Below, one piece after another: positions 46,986 through 59,938 of a stretch of DNA of 64,000 nt. The position numbers were made by a program, and so were the translations under genes. The DNA comes from Cryphonectria parasitica EP155 (Eukaryota; Ascomycota; Sordariomycetes; Diaporthales; Cryphonectriaceae). A model generated the notes under the pieces. The model was not told the DNA's origin. It saw nothing but the letters and a program-made list of their open reading frames with translations, and searched no databases. Positions within the stretch are counted from its first letter, which is position 1. Every line of letters begins with the position of its first letter. The DNA lies in assembly GCF_011745365.1 (NCBI RefSeq), contig NW_024468909.1:2728001-2792000 (forward strand), given 5' to 3'.

Positions 46986-49900
46986 TTAGCCCATTACGAC
47001 ATCGCCCTTACCACCTCCCTCTCCAGGGCTTCCATCCTCCGCCTCACCTTCCTCCACCCTGCCAGCCTTGACCGAGTCTACCGTCCTCGTAGTCCGCGCC
47101 GCAGTCAGGCTGATGTAATCATCCCCCATGAGCATCTGGATATCATCCCGCGGCAGCAGAGAGATAGCTCGGCCCTCATCACCTGCGCCACCAGCCGTAA
47201 CAGGCTCCTCCTTCGAATCGAACCGGTCAAGGAACTCAGCAACGGTGCAGTCATTGAACCTGCCCGCCGCCCGTCCGGCACTCACCAAGATCTCCTTCTT
47301 CATCCGCCACTCGAGCGCATCGACCTCAACTGTCTCGTTCATGACCAGGTGATACACATGCACCGTCTTCTCCTGTCGGAACCGGATGCATCTGCCAAGA
47401 GCCTGCTTCATCTGCGCGTCCCATTCCGTCTGGCTCCGCGTGATCAAGGGGGACACAAAAATGATGTGGTTAGCGTTGTGCAGGTTGCTCCCTGCCGCCT
47501 GCTCCGAGTTGATGATCTGCACGAGCACGCGCGCGCCGCCCATCTTGAATGTTTCCAGGGCTTCGGATTCACCTTTGAGGAGATCCTGGCGCGAGACGTG
47601 TGTGATCTTGGGGTTACTTTCCGCGAGAGCCTGGTATACGCCGTCCATGATGGTTTTGTTCTGGACGAAAACGACTACCTGGTCACCTGCAGGCATGGCG
47701 TTGATGAGGTTCACAACCAGGGTAGCCTTGGGGCCCTGGTGCTCTGTCTGCGGGTCGAGGTAATGGGCAGGCTCCGATTCCAGAGCGCCCTGGCCTAGGT
47801 CGTCAGTGCGTACGACACGAGCTGGCTCCAGAAGTTTGCTGAGGGGGATGCACACATCCACGAGTGGGTGTGTGCAGCCGCGGACGCCACAGACGGCGGT
47901 GTCGAGGTCGATGCCTTGGGGAAGCGAGCAGTGGACATGACCACAGAGGAGCGAGACATAGTGTGTGCGCAGAGCCTCCTTCTCCTCCAGGCGGTGGCCA
48001 GTTTCAGTGTGCTCTTTTGTGCACCGCCACTTCTGCTCTATGACCTGCCAGATGACGCGCTGCAGGTTCTTCTTGCAGTGGGCGACCACGAGCCGCTCGA
48101 GGACGACGGAGAGCTTGTCGACCGTGTGCATAAGCTGATCGAAGCAGACCTCCATACTGCCGCCCCGGATGCGCTGCTTGCCCTCCAGGGGAACATCCTG
48201 GATGGTGGGCAGGCAGCCCTCGGGTGAGATGTAGTAGTCCTCTGTGGCCTTACCGGCCTCAGCCATGATCACACGGTTTCTAAGCAGTTCCATAGAATCG
48301 GTCGACTTGGCGATAAGGCCTAGCCGCATGCATTCTTCCTGCCAGTCAGCCTTGGTGATTCTTGCCTTCTTGGTCCTGCGCCTAATCTTCGCCTCGACCT
48401 CGTTACTCGTACTGGGAGGTATGTTAATCTGATCCTGGAGGCGGGCATTGTCATGCTCTCGCATCTGCTCAAAGCTGAAATCAGTCTGAGGTGCCTGTTC
48501 GTCCGACGAGGGTCGCTGCAGCTCTCGAATGGGCACAAAAGTGTGTTTCACTTCGTCGAGCCGAGCGCTCCGGAATTTGGCCTCCCATGGGACTTTGTGG
48601 TGCCATTCCATCTTGAGAACTTCCTGCACATACTCAGGCAGTTGACGCTCCTGGATCTTGGCAACGGAGAACCAGCGTCTCGAGTGGAGTGGTGTCTTGG
48701 TCAGGAGTTTGCTGAATTTGTGCAAGTACTCTTTCTTTTTCGTCACAGACGACTGTCTGCCTTTCTGGGCGGGCTCCAGGGTCGCGTTCGGGGCGGTGCC
48801 AAAATTCATCCGAGCCCACAACTCACGAATTATGTGGCCCCAAGCATGTTTGTTAGTTCTCGGCGGAAGGACAGATGATGAGCTGTTAATTCCGTCTTCG
48901 GTACTCTCTAGTTGTTTGTGGAAGTCGTCGTCCCAGATCAATATGCGCAGGGCGGACTCGAAGGCGTCCCAGCCACAGTACTGCTCAACATCCAGCTCTA
49001 CGATGCTATTGATAGCGAGCTCGAGGGTCTTGTAATAGTCAAAGTGCCGAGCCTCTTGGCTGTCTATCTTGGAGGTGTGTTCGCGGAGGTTGATGAATGC
49101 GTTGCGGTAAGCTAGGTACAGGGCCTTCCCGATCAGCTCGCGGCCAAGGTCTTCCAGATCTTGGATGCTCTGTTTGCTCATGGCGTAGATTGCGCTGGCA
49201 ACTTCAGTAGCAGACTGGACACTCTGCACAGCAGCATTGGCGGATTGGTCTTGGACGTCCTTGAACGAGGATGAGGCGCGGAGGGTCAAGGCTTCCATGG
49301 CCCGCTCCGTGCCCAGCATCTTGACCTTCCAGTCGACAAGATTCATCAGGCGGCGGCGGGGGTCGGCTGCAACCATGTTGCCATTGAAAGTGCGGCTGCT
49401 GAGTTCTTGCTGTAGCTCAAGGTATGCGAGCAGCGAGTTGGTTGACATGGACAGCACGACTGGCTTCTGCACAGAGTTGATATCCTTCATGACCCTGACG
49501 TTCTTCCTCATGAACATGGCCACAAATTCGAGGGCCTGCTCATGCCGCTCCTGTAGCAGCCTCGACGAGTTGCGGCTCTGGTATAAATGCGCCTCCTCAA
49601 GCGTGGAAAGGGGGCGTGTGGGAGGGTGGTCGCAGATAGGAGGTTGCCGACCATTGACAAGAGACAGAGGACCAGCCAGGTGAACGTTGAAGAGGTAGGC
49701 GATCTTGCAGATGTCTCCCAGTGTTGTAAGCGGGGGCGTGCCAGATAACATCCACTTTGACAGTGTCGCAACATTGGCCACGAATTCCGTCACTCGAATG
49801 TTCTCGTAGGGGAACTCATCCCAGATGACACGCGAGAAGCTGAAGAACTCTAGAAGCGTCAACGGCCTCCAGCTAGACAGAGAACCAGGGGTTGAAAAGG

Positions 49901-52900
49901 ACGACGTATCATCCTGAAAGCTGGCCAGATTAGAGCGCAGAGCCTCGAGGATGGAATTGTATCCAGTCGTACTAGACGTCTGGTTGAGCGCAACAACCTG
50001 ACCCCGGACATGGTGAAGGGTCTTCAGGGCTTGCTTATACCAGGCACGATAGACTTTGGGCACGGCTATGACATCGATTCCATTGGGATCGCAGTACTTG
50101 AAGAGTTCTGCCAGGTAACGAGGTTCCTGAAAGATCTTGTTGCTGCAAATGATGATGTCCGCGTTTTGAAACGCCGCTATACTCATGCTCTGTAATTGGG
50201 CACAGGTTTGAATGACGTGCACTTTATAGCCGCCGTGCAGGAAGCGCTTTGCCTCCTGCTCCCACTGGCGGGTGAGTTGGTTGGGGACAATGACCAAGGT
50301 GGCGTGCAAGTGTATCATGTCGGTGAGCTGATCGTTGTTCTTTCGGAGGTCCATGAATTCTGTACGGTCCGTGTCGTACTGCTTGTCGATGAGTCCAAGG
50401 CTCACGGCAGTCTTCCCAAAGCCAACACTATCCGCCACGACTCTACCGAGACGAGTGATATGTCTTGAGACCTGCGCGACAGCCCGAAGACGTAGATCGC
50501 TGATGTATACTTCTGCCAGCTCTCGTTCTGGAAATCCGAACTCGTCACTTACGCTCTCCCGCTCCAGCATCCACTCGAGGGAAGCCAGCTGTTCATCAAA
50601 GAGCGCCTCACCCTGTCGGAAACCTTGAGGTTGTGTGACTGCCCGACCCAGATCCTTTGGAGACTTCGGGGCCTGTATGACGATCGCTGGAAGCTCGGGT
50701 CGCGGGTCTTCTAGTACACCAAAATCCAAGGCAAAAGTGGCCCTCGTCAGGTCGGTATCCTCATAGTAGGCAGGGTGTTCGGGCAGATGAGATCGCGCCT
50801 CCTGCATCAGGGTCTGTGCACGTCCAACAATTCGAATGTCAATATAAGGGATTGCTGCCTTCTTCTTGCTGTGGGGGACAAGAGCAGCATTGACATTATG
50901 ATCAATGCGAAGAGCCGAGGGCTTGCTGCTGATGTTCACATCGTAGACTTCCTGGTCATCTTTCTGGTGTTTTGCCACAACAGACCCAAAGGTTTTGGAT
51001 CCTGATGCATCTGCCTTCTGCCAGACTACCTTGGGCATCTTCGGGGCGCAACGTCCGCAGTCGCTGGTCAGGTCCTCCTCGGCAATCTGCATCCTGCCGT
51101 TATGGACTCCATCCTGCTCGAGAGCGAGGACTGCGCGCTCGATCGCGGCGTAGCAGGGCCCGATTAGTCGGTTGAACTCGGCCAGGTCAAGCTGCTGTGT
51201 CAAGTCGAGGTCCTTCACCTTCTTCAGGGTAGCGGCGATGGCCCTGTCGCTCTTTCCAAATATGGGCAGGGACATGGTCACCAGAACCTGGTCTCTCTGG
51301 CAAGAACCCTCACCAGTAGCGTCGTGTGCCGCTGCAGATACTTTGAGGCCACCAGATGGAAGGTCTCGTGTGAGAAGACGAAAGTCTGCTGGGGGGCACG
51401 ACGGGAAGTTCTGGAGGGCCAAGTCATTTACATCGTTGTTGATGAAGGCAGGAACCTTGATCGGGTGCTCTTGAGGGCTGATCCACCGGCCTGTGAGGAA
51501 GGCAGACACAACAAACTCCTGGTCTCGAACAGGTTTATCGCCAGCCTCCATCTTCTTGATGATCTGGTGGATCTGGTCGTCAGCGCTGATTCGGAGCAGA
51601 ACTGGTCGGCATTCTGCTGTGGGCGTTCTGCCCATCTCACGGTTGACGGCCGAGATGACGAACTCGTCCTTGTTGGCAGGACCGACGGGGTTCACATCCT
51701 TGAACATGAAGAGCTTCTCAGCAGTAGGGCCATCACTGCAGACCCAGAAGGCGTCCTCGGGAAAACCGCACTCGGGGTGATATGTCCACGTGGTGCCCTG
51801 CAGGGGCTGGATCTGGCTCTGAACGTCGTCATGCAGGCCCTCGACGCCAGAGAAGATGAAGGACAGCTGGAGGTTGCGACGGTCGTCGAGGAGGCGAAAG
51901 CAGAGCTCGAATCTGGCCTCGAGGGGCAACCAGAAACTCCACTCTTCGGGGAACTGGCTGGGGGCGTTCGAACGGAGGACAGCACGTGCGATGGGCTGAC
52001 TTGTCTTGTGGCGGCTGCCTGAGAGTTTTGTCCCTGCCTCGGACCACTGGTCGACATGGAGGTACCAGGTGAGCTTCTTGTCGTCGTCGTCGCTGTTGTC
52101 GAGTATGACCCGCAGGATGAAGCTGTCCTTGGCGACGTACTCGATGCGGACGGCGTCGGTGACCTCGATGAACTTGAGCTCATAGGTGGTGCTGCTGAGG
52201 CCATCGACGATCGCGCGAGCGAGCACGGCCGACTCGGGCAGCTCACACGCCGATGAGACCAAGATGCCCGCCAGGTGAGCGGCGTCATCTTGACCCATTG
52301 TGGAAATCATGGGCAGAACTGCAGGAAAGAACTTCCGCAGCCTGTCCTCTGCATTGGCATAGGTCAGCGATCCAATCTGGTCGAAAGACTGACCTGACTT
52401 TACCAGCGCATGCCCTGGATTGCCCTTGCAGGACTTGCAGAGCCAAGCGCCGCACACCTCGCAGACGAAGAGCTCCATGCTGCTGTACGAGAGGATGTGA
52501 TAGCACTCGCAGCGGCGGCGTGCTATCCTTCCGAGCCCGATGATGCGCGCAACGGCATCGTTGGGCCTAGCAGACGAAGATAGGACGACGTCGAGGGCTT
52601 GGCGCCGGCCTAGGTCCAGCGCAGACGTTGGCAACTCAAAAGAGCTGCCATCCAGGACAACCGCATCTTGGTGGCCTCGCCTCCCAAAAAGTGTGCTGAG
52701 AGAGTGCAGACGATGGTTGTCGTCGTTGTCGTTGGCATTGTCTGCACTGCGCTCAGCAACGCAGCATAGGGCAGCCAGGATGACTGCCCCAACCACCGTA
52801 GTGGTCATCGCGTTCCCGGCGAGGTCCTGAAGTTGGGTCTGCGTCTCGGAGCTCATGTCGAAACTCTCGATAGGCAGACCCTGGAGTTTCAGGGCCTCGG

Positions 52901-54793
52901 ACCCTGTGATGGGTCGGGCCTCCAAGGTAAGGACCGGGATAGCCGACGGCGTGAGGCACCCGGTGGCACCAAACGCCGTCGCCATGTTGACCCGATCGAC
53001 ATTTTGGCTGCAGTCAATTATCTGCGCCTTGTGTCGCGGGTCATACGCGCTGTGCTTGGTATTCCTGCCAAAGACAGCGATAAGAAACACACATTCAAGC
53101 AAATCGCTGACGCGATTTGTTTGCTTGGCCTCCCACGGCTTCCACATTTTGGCTGGAGCACGCGAGCTGCCCCTTTCACTCCAGCGGATCCAGGGGCGCT
53201 CGTCAGGTATCTGGTACAAACGTCGGAATGCGGTGTGGCGGGACCGCGAAAAGCTCCAGTCTGTATCCTTTTCTCGGCTGGACTGAGCCATTAGCTCCAT
53301 CTCGTTGCGGGCGCGGTGAAGCTCGTGGCTGTTGATGGGCAGGAGGAAGTCGGTCACCGAGCTCGAATAGCGCTGCTCCATCTTCTTGATGGCCTCCTGG
53401 AAGGCCTTGCAGAGCGCCTTGGCACCGTCTGGTGTGAAGGCATCTTGACTGAAAGCAATGAGGTACTTGCGGCAGCGAGTCTGCGGCAAATAGTAGTTTT
53501 TGGTATCAAGGCTAACAAAGGTAGCGATATAGCCGCACAGGGGGAACACGTAGTCTATGGTGCTCTGCCAGGGTGCGGTCTCGACGTTCTCGAAGATGAC
53601 GATCAAAGGCTGACGCTCATAGATGTAGTTCATGGCACCAGCAAAGGTGATGGAGGATGTGCGGACCACGCCCTTCTTCTGCGTCAGGCCCTCGATGCAC
53701 TTGCGCCAGTCGTCAGGGTTGAGATCTTGTCTCGTGAGTGGGGCGTCTGGGTTCTTCTTCAGACGATCTTGGTATATCCTCTTCCACCGGTCGTTGGCCT
53801 CTGCCAGGCCTTCGAACCCCTTGGTTCTGTTCGAGTTAAGACCGGAGAAGTCGACACACGCGGTACCTGCGATGAAAAGGTCGACTTTGGGAATCTCGGC
53901 TTCCACGCCTGACACCAGATGACTACGCAACAAGCACAAAATTTGAAAAGGTTAGTCATATTGTTAGGTTCTGAAAGTAACAAGTTGGGGGACCCGCGAT
54001 GATGGAGACACATTTATGAATGACTTACGCTAACTTGGCGCCAGGCTTGGTAAAGTCTTGGGCGTCTCGGAAGAGAAGCTGCGGCTTGCTGTTGCGCATC
54101 AGGAACGCCTGCTTGAAGGGCTCAATCTCGCAACCAAAGGCGTTGACGGTGGTAAAGACCTGTTCGCCCTTGTCGTTCTTTAGCATGCCGAAGAGGTTCA
54201 TGACGTGGAGAGGTGCATCAGTGCCAGAACAGATGGTGCCGACCCGGATGTAGTACTGTTGGCCTGAATCGACATAGTGGTGCAGGCCCTGCGGCTGGGC
54301 AGACTCGAGCATGCTCCCGATGATGTCTCGAAGGTTGGACAGAGGCGGCTTTGACGTGTCAGGGCCTACCTCGTCGACCTTGCCCGTAGTGCCGCTTTCA
54401 GCTGCATTGTCAGTATCGTCATCATCATCGTCACTGTCGGTGCCGTCGTCCTCAGGCTCGTCATCATCTGAGGCCTCATCATCCCGCGCAACACGCTTTC
54501 CCTTGGACTTCGCACTCGCACCAGACCTCTTTCTCTTAGTCTTGGCATTGCTGAGGTTCGAAGGAGCCTTGCGCTTCGGTTGACGTGGCCTGCTGCTGCC
54601 AACTACCACCGTGGTCGAAGATGAGGGTTCACCATCCTGTTGGAAGCAGGTCAGCAAGATTGTTCTAGCGGCAGCAACCGCTGGTGTACATTACCTGAGG
54701 CTGTAGGGCGTTAGGAGAGGGAGTGTCCACAAGGTCCATCTGGGAGGGGTCATCTTCGTGGATTTGCTGAGCAGCTTGTCGGCTGGAAGACAT
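46986..54793 (-). CDS. DNMT5-like C5-cytosine DNA methyltransferase / SNF2 ATPase
   Basis: Exons 54793-54695, 54636-54029 and 53922-46986 give 2547 residues. Residues 1-160 are disordered: Lys/Arg clusters (52-83, likely nuclear signal), then an Asp/Glu run (85-110). The methyltransferase follows: motif I ICSGTDAP (168-175), motif II FGCEIEP (200-206), catalytic motif IV GTACVDFS (nucleophile Cys258), motif VI FENV (near 346-349), motif VIII LPQTRCRKY (near 381-389), and motifs IX-X with GSEALKLQGLP and AGNAM. A Cys-rich finger (CEVCGAWLCKSC) lies near residue 720. The SNF2 ATPase has Walker A SVGFGKTA (about 1393), DEFP (about 1603), LSGTPP, a degenerate RING-like CGHVHC block (about 2230) and motif VI QALGRCIRFRQ (about 2410). 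In Cryptococcus, DNMT5 is an ATP-dependent maintenance methyltransferase of CG sites. No chromodomain is seen here. Confidence 0.9.
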
Positions 54794-57148
54794 GTTGAGC
54801 TCACCACCCACTTGCCCGTCTGCGAGGCTGGTCGCTTGTATTGGCCGTGTCTGAAGTAGCTAAATTCAAGTTGCTAGCTGAAGCGGCCACGAGACGCGAA
54901 TACAACAGAAAGGGAAGCGATCGATGGAAGAAATGGGTAAATCAGATCCGTTATGCGAAGCTCGATCAAAATGGGCAAAAGAATTGTTCGTCTCTGCCAA
55001 TGATATCGAAGTCAAACTGCAATGGCAATGGACAATGGGCAATGTTGATCAGGAGGAGTGGTAACTGTGGTGGTGGTGGTGGGAAGGAAAGAAGGAAGAC
55101 AACAGCTTGCGCAAAACTTCCAACCGCTGGCAGATTTTGCTTCAGGCTCAATGGCAGAAGCAGCTGGAGCTTGGGCCACGCGGGGCATGATGTCGACAGG
55201 AAGAAAACATATAAGTGAAGGGTGAAGAAAAGCACGACATCATAGACGAGGGCGTGGGTGGGTGGTTGAGCCCTCCGGATGTGGGCACCTTGTGATGTTG
55301 TGATGTTTCGACACTGCGGGCCTGATGACCAGCGCGGATCCAGCATTGAGTTCCAAGAGGACAGTGAGACTGTGTAAGCCTGCACCTGGAACGAGCCTAG
55401 ACAGAATTAATACAAAGATAATACGCCAGAAAGGTGCCAATCCAACACCAACACCTCTGATATTCGCAAGACATTTTTCTTTGAATAGGTGGTGAAGATT
55501 AGTCATACCTATCCAGTAGAGGTGTAAGTCCAGTGCAATGGAAAGAAGCTATGAACACATTGAAAAGAGAGGTGTAAGGCCAGGCTGAAAAATTATACAT
55601 TGTCTGGGCTCTAGATTTGCTCAGTCACAAAAAGACTGCCATAGCTAGGCACGCTATGGAGCCCATAACAGAGTTTGAGACAAATGTACCAATACATTGC
55701 TCCCAAAACCCTCAGCCACTGAGCCAAGGCATTCGGAGAGAACAGTGAAAGGCAAAGTAAGAAATCTGGAAAGATGGCAAGACAATGAAACCGAAGTAAA
55801 TACCACGAAGAGAAAGAGTTGGAGGAGACTTACAGTGCACTCACGATTTTATGGGCGTTAGGGAGCTCAAGGGAAACCACACTCGTCGGAAAGTTGTGCT
55901 GCATCGTGGCCGGTTTTGTTATCAAAACTGACCTTCGCACGCAAGGGGATATTGGCTCAAACGTTTAGCTCTAAGTTTTTTGCGTGGTCATTTTGATTCT
56001 GAGAACGACCGTCGACGATTTGTCTGCAAAGTTATATCTTGCCTTGCGGTATGATAGGGCTGGGATATCTCAAGGCCTTGTCGTTTGAGACAAAAAGATT
56101 GCTCCCTGTCCAGGGACCGGTAAGTCGGGCTCGGAGTGCCATATCAGCCATGAACACTTCCTCTGACCGGCTTCGGGTGACAGATAAGTTTGAGATCCTT
56201 CCCTAGTCTTGCGTAATACTATTATTGAGTAAGAACATGATGCCATAGTCAGGTAACAAGGCTCAGGTCAAACAGACAGTAGACAAGTTCACCGTAGATA
56301 TCCACGTGAACATCCTTTGGTGGCATCGGAAGAGTCATGATTTCTCTTCATGAAGTGAGCCTCTTGAAACAACGACTTAGTGCGTGTTCATATTACATGA
56401 AAAGGGGCAGCTCCGAGGCATCAGGCTCTGCATCAGTACATCCTGTCAGCGAAGTGTTGAGAGCGCGAGCAAGAAAATCCATAACAAATAGCCGTATGAA
56501 GCCATCAAGGACAGGATAGAGCTGAAATAGAGTGGAGTATCAGATGGCGAGGGATCAATCCGTTGTGAAAAATTAGGGTTTACTCGGGCCAGGCCAGATC
56601 TCTTGCGATTCAGAGACGGCATGTAAACAGGTTGGAAGTGAGTACCTGTAGTTCCCTAAGAGGATAACAGTGCTGAGACAATGAAACTGGTTGTATGTGC
56701 ACACCTCTACGAGGTAAAATTTCCGAAGAGATGATTCAAAGGGCGAGGGAGAGAAACATAAATAGAGCACAATACAAAAGATTCATCCAATTTAGTTCAT
56801 TGTTGATCTGGAATGACAACGATGAATTAGAGGGCTCAAAACCGATCAGGTGCATGAGGGTGGTTTGCGCCAGGGGACATGAAGTCGTCGAGGGGCTGAC
56901 ATGGTGCAGACCTTGCTGAGATAAAAAGAATAGGTCTGCAGGACGGATGAATGGGTTTTGTGCAGCCCCTGCAATGATCACTAACGACAGCCCCAGGCGG
57001 GGCACTGACGGGATGCTAACCGCCTGTCGAGACTGGGATCAGGAGCTGCAAACGCGGGTGACCAGGGGCGCGTCACATAGTGTAAATCAATGAAACCGCG
57101 TCTGTCTCCCCCCATAATTACTTCTAAACAATGTGAACCAGGTCGAGA
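54794..57148. other. Divergent intergenic region
   Basis: This 2.35-kb region lies between the start of the methyltransferase gene (-) and the start of the gene at 57149 (+). No supported frame was found. It presumably holds both promoters; no clear TATA box or known operator stands out. Confidence 0.5.
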
Positions 57149-58993
57149 ATGGCTGCTTCCTCTGGCCTCTCTCATTTATCTCGTACGCCGCCATCGGCAT
57201 GCCCGATGGCGGACGAAGGTATCTCCAGTCCTCCTGTGCAAGATACAGAGATGAGCAGCCCTTGTGACCCTGGGCCGGCCAAAATCACCAACAACACCCC
57301 ATCGTACCGCAAAGCCAAGGATCTCCCCTACGAGCTAAGGTACCGCTGCCAGATTCATCTGGAGGAGCAGACCTGTAAGTAGAGCAAGCACCCCCTCCTG
57401 CGTGTGTATACCCAGAGTACCGAGCGGCCAAGCTGAGTGCGCCTCTCTCTCTCGCACGCAACAGATGTCACGGGCCTGGACCTCCTCACCAGCGTTCTGT
57501 GCGATGGCATTTCAAGTCCGACAGCATTGACCAAACCTGCCCTCGTTCCACCACCCCCCCAGCTTGCGATGCTGGCCACCCTTGCGATCCTGCCTAAGCA
57601 CACCTCCAAGCTTTCGAACAATGCCGAGCATGATGTTGCATCCATGTCCCTCTCCCTCCTGCGCAGCGTCCTGAGCATCGTCGGGCCGGTCAACGGCAGA
57701 CTGCGAGATGCGTTTTTGTTCCGAAGCCACAGTACACGACGCCGTCGTGCTACTGACGACCCCCCTCGAGATGAGTCGGAGAGCGAGGACGATCCCATAC
57801 ATGGCAAGGCGGCCAACAGCGGAAGCATCTGGGTGCGTGGCCAGAACTTCTGGAGGGTCCTCGGCTGGGCGTTCAACTGCAGCGCGCTGTACCCGCACCG
57901 GTGGCGATGGTGGAAGCCATGGCTCGATTATATGCTGGATGTTCTCGAGCTAGATTACGAAGAGAGAAAACGTCTGGACACGGAACACGAGGGTAAGGGG
58001 GAGAAGATGGACCACCCGCTGCTGTGGGACTCCCTCCTGATGTGCTACATCACACCCCACAGCCGGTCATCACCACTCAAGCCAATTATAAACGCCGTGT
58101 TTGCCGATGGGGGCACCTCGTCAACCACGATATACGATGAGGTGTTCGAGAAGGAGACGAATGTCAGGTCCAAGGTCTGCAAGAAGAGGAAGCGGCGGAA
58201 GCTCGACCTCGACAACGACGATTTTGGTGACTACATGAGGGACTCATCTTCGGACGGCTCCGAACCACCAACTCCTAGCCACCAGAGGACATCGGCGGAC
58301 GACGACGACGAGTCTGTGTCATGGACAAGCTCATCGCTGGGTGAGACCGTTCGGATGCGCCTTCGTGTGTTCGCCTTGGTAAGCCATCCTGGCAACGTCG
58401 CAGCTTGGCCCTTCCACTCTAACGATTGTTGTTAGTTGTCGCGAGCTGCAGAAGATATGCCTGACAGATGCAGGTTCAACTTAACGGATCTATACAGCGA
58501 ATTCACCCACAGGATCAAACAACTACCAGTACCAGCCTTTGCGCGCTTTGTCGCACCACGCGATTCCGCTCTCGATGTGATCTCGCTAGTTGCAACCATC
58601 CGCGTCCTGATGCCGGCACTCCTTCCAAACTCGGCTCCTAGATCTTACCACGTGGACCCAGAGGCGGATGAAAAAGAATCGATCAGTGTCCGCATCCTGG
58701 AAAAGTGTTACATGCCCTTCGCGTACAGAACTGCGGCCAACAATGCCAAGCTGTCCCTGGCAATCGAGACACTCTTCCGGATCCTGTGGAAGGGTGGAGT
58801 CTTGAGGTGGACGGAATCGCTGCAACAAGCTGTGGAGACGGGCGTCCAGGCTCGGCGGGACAAGTCTGAGCCGAAGAAGAACAGCCGCAAGCCAGATGGC
58901 GAGAGGGTTGCAAGAGAGATCCTCCACGCTTCCGAGGCACGCATTTTGGCATTGGCTCACCTCCTGAGGGTGCAAGCAATGCATAGCACGTGA
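57149..58993 (+). CDS. Unrecognised protein, three exons, probable nuclear signal
   Basis: Exons 57149-57374, 57465-58378 and 58436-58993 join in frame to 565 residues. The introns have donors GTAAGT and GTAAGC and acceptors ACAG and TTAG. The N-terminal 60 residues are polar. Residues about 75-300 and 385-560 look helical and globular, with a Trp-rich stretch (RWRWWKPWLDYMLDVLELDY, near residues 222-241). A basic cluster, KKRKRRK (about 314-320), followed by an acidic, Ser-rich linker (to about 365) suggests a nuclear localisation signal. No domain is recognised. The frame continuity over three exons makes a real gene likely. It is transcribed away from the DNMT5-like gene, but a shared role is only a guess. 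Confidence 0.75.
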
Positions 58994-59264
58994 GACGATT
59001 TGACACACTCTTATTGCGAGCGTGTGTGTAATCACCAACAATCATGTCATTGCTAGAGATTGAGCCACGTAGATGGCTAGAGGATATGCATTATGTACGG
59101 GCGACGCTCGCAGCGTCTCTTATGCAAGAGCCTCGGTAGCAGGTTGGCTCTGGTCAGATTCAAAAGTGGCGTTATGGGTGGTCCTTTGGAAAATTGATGA
59201 TACCATTGCTAGGATTCATATTATTATTGATGATGATCATGACTTGATACGTCTTTCATACGTG

Positions 59265-59938
59265 TCACCGTTTCGATGCCGGTGGTGTCCAGCCTTGCGG
59301 TTGCCAGTCTTCACTTGGTCCAGCCCGACGATGCTTCTTCCACGGATCCTCCTTGCGCCCATCCGGTGCAGTCTGCGCGGTCCTGCTCTCTAGAGCCGCT
59401 ACGGGTTGTTGCTGCTGCTGCTGCTGCTGCTCTCCCGCCGGCGCGTCCATCACCCTCGGCTTAGCCTCCCACCGCGCGTCGGCCTCGGCGGCCAGGTACT
59501 TCATCTGGGCCTGCCGTCTTGCCTCATGATGTTGCTCCTGGAGCGTAGGCGGCCTCTCGCGCATGTTGCGCAGCCACTGGTGCCACTGGGGCGACACCTT
59601 GACCTCGCCGTAGTGGGTGTCGCGTGGGTACTGCACAATGCGGCGCCAGCGGACGGGTTCGCCGGGGCGGGGGTCACCTCGGACATCGCGGAATTCCCAG
59701 TAGGTGTTTCCTTGGAGGTCGAGGCCTATTTTTTTATTAGGAGAAGTGGGGGAAGAGATCAACAGCGATAGTGGTGATGATGATGATGATGATGATGATG
59801 ATGTTGATGCTAATTTGAACAATGAGGATTGGTTTTGCACTGGGACGTACCAACTAGAAACCTCTTCCGCCATGGTAGGCGGAGGGCTTTCCACTTATAC
59901 CATGTTCGTAAGAGGGGTGAGATCTGTTTCGAGGACAT
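59265..59938 (-). CDS. Complex I assembly factor NDUFAF2 (mimitin/B17.2L) homologue
   Basis: Exons 59938-59851 and 59725-59265 give 182 residues; the split Gly codon is restored at the junction. The N-terminus (LLRTWYKWKALRLPWRKRFLVG) and the core LDLQGNTYWEF, then RWRRIVQYP and SPQWHQWLR, match the NDUFA12/NDUFAF2 family. The longer Gln- and charge-rich tail beyond residue 110 points to the assembly factor NDUFAF2 and not the structural subunit. It acts in the mitochondrial matrix in late assembly of NADH:ubiquinone oxidoreductase. The tail carries a poly-Gln run of about eight residues. A longer single-exon reading from 59894 would skip the conserved N-terminus and is rejected. The 125-nt intron contains an ATG/CAT trinucleotide repeat. 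Confidence 0.88.
59777..59805. repeat. (GAT)n trinucleotide repeat in the NDUFAF2 intron
   Basis: About nine GAT units occur in a row inside the single intron. If translated in error they would produce a poly-Asp or poly-Ser stretch. Confidence 0.85.

Noticed and set aside
46815..47798. 327-codon plus-strand frame
   Set aside because: It is antisense to the helicase C-terminal lobe of the methyltransferase fusion and lacks any motif.
59726..59894. Single-exon start for the NDUFAF2 gene with a poly-Ser stretch
   Set aside because: The spliced version restores the family's conserved N-terminus (WYKWKALRLPWRKRF), whereas the poly-Ser stretch is translation of the intronic GAT repeat.
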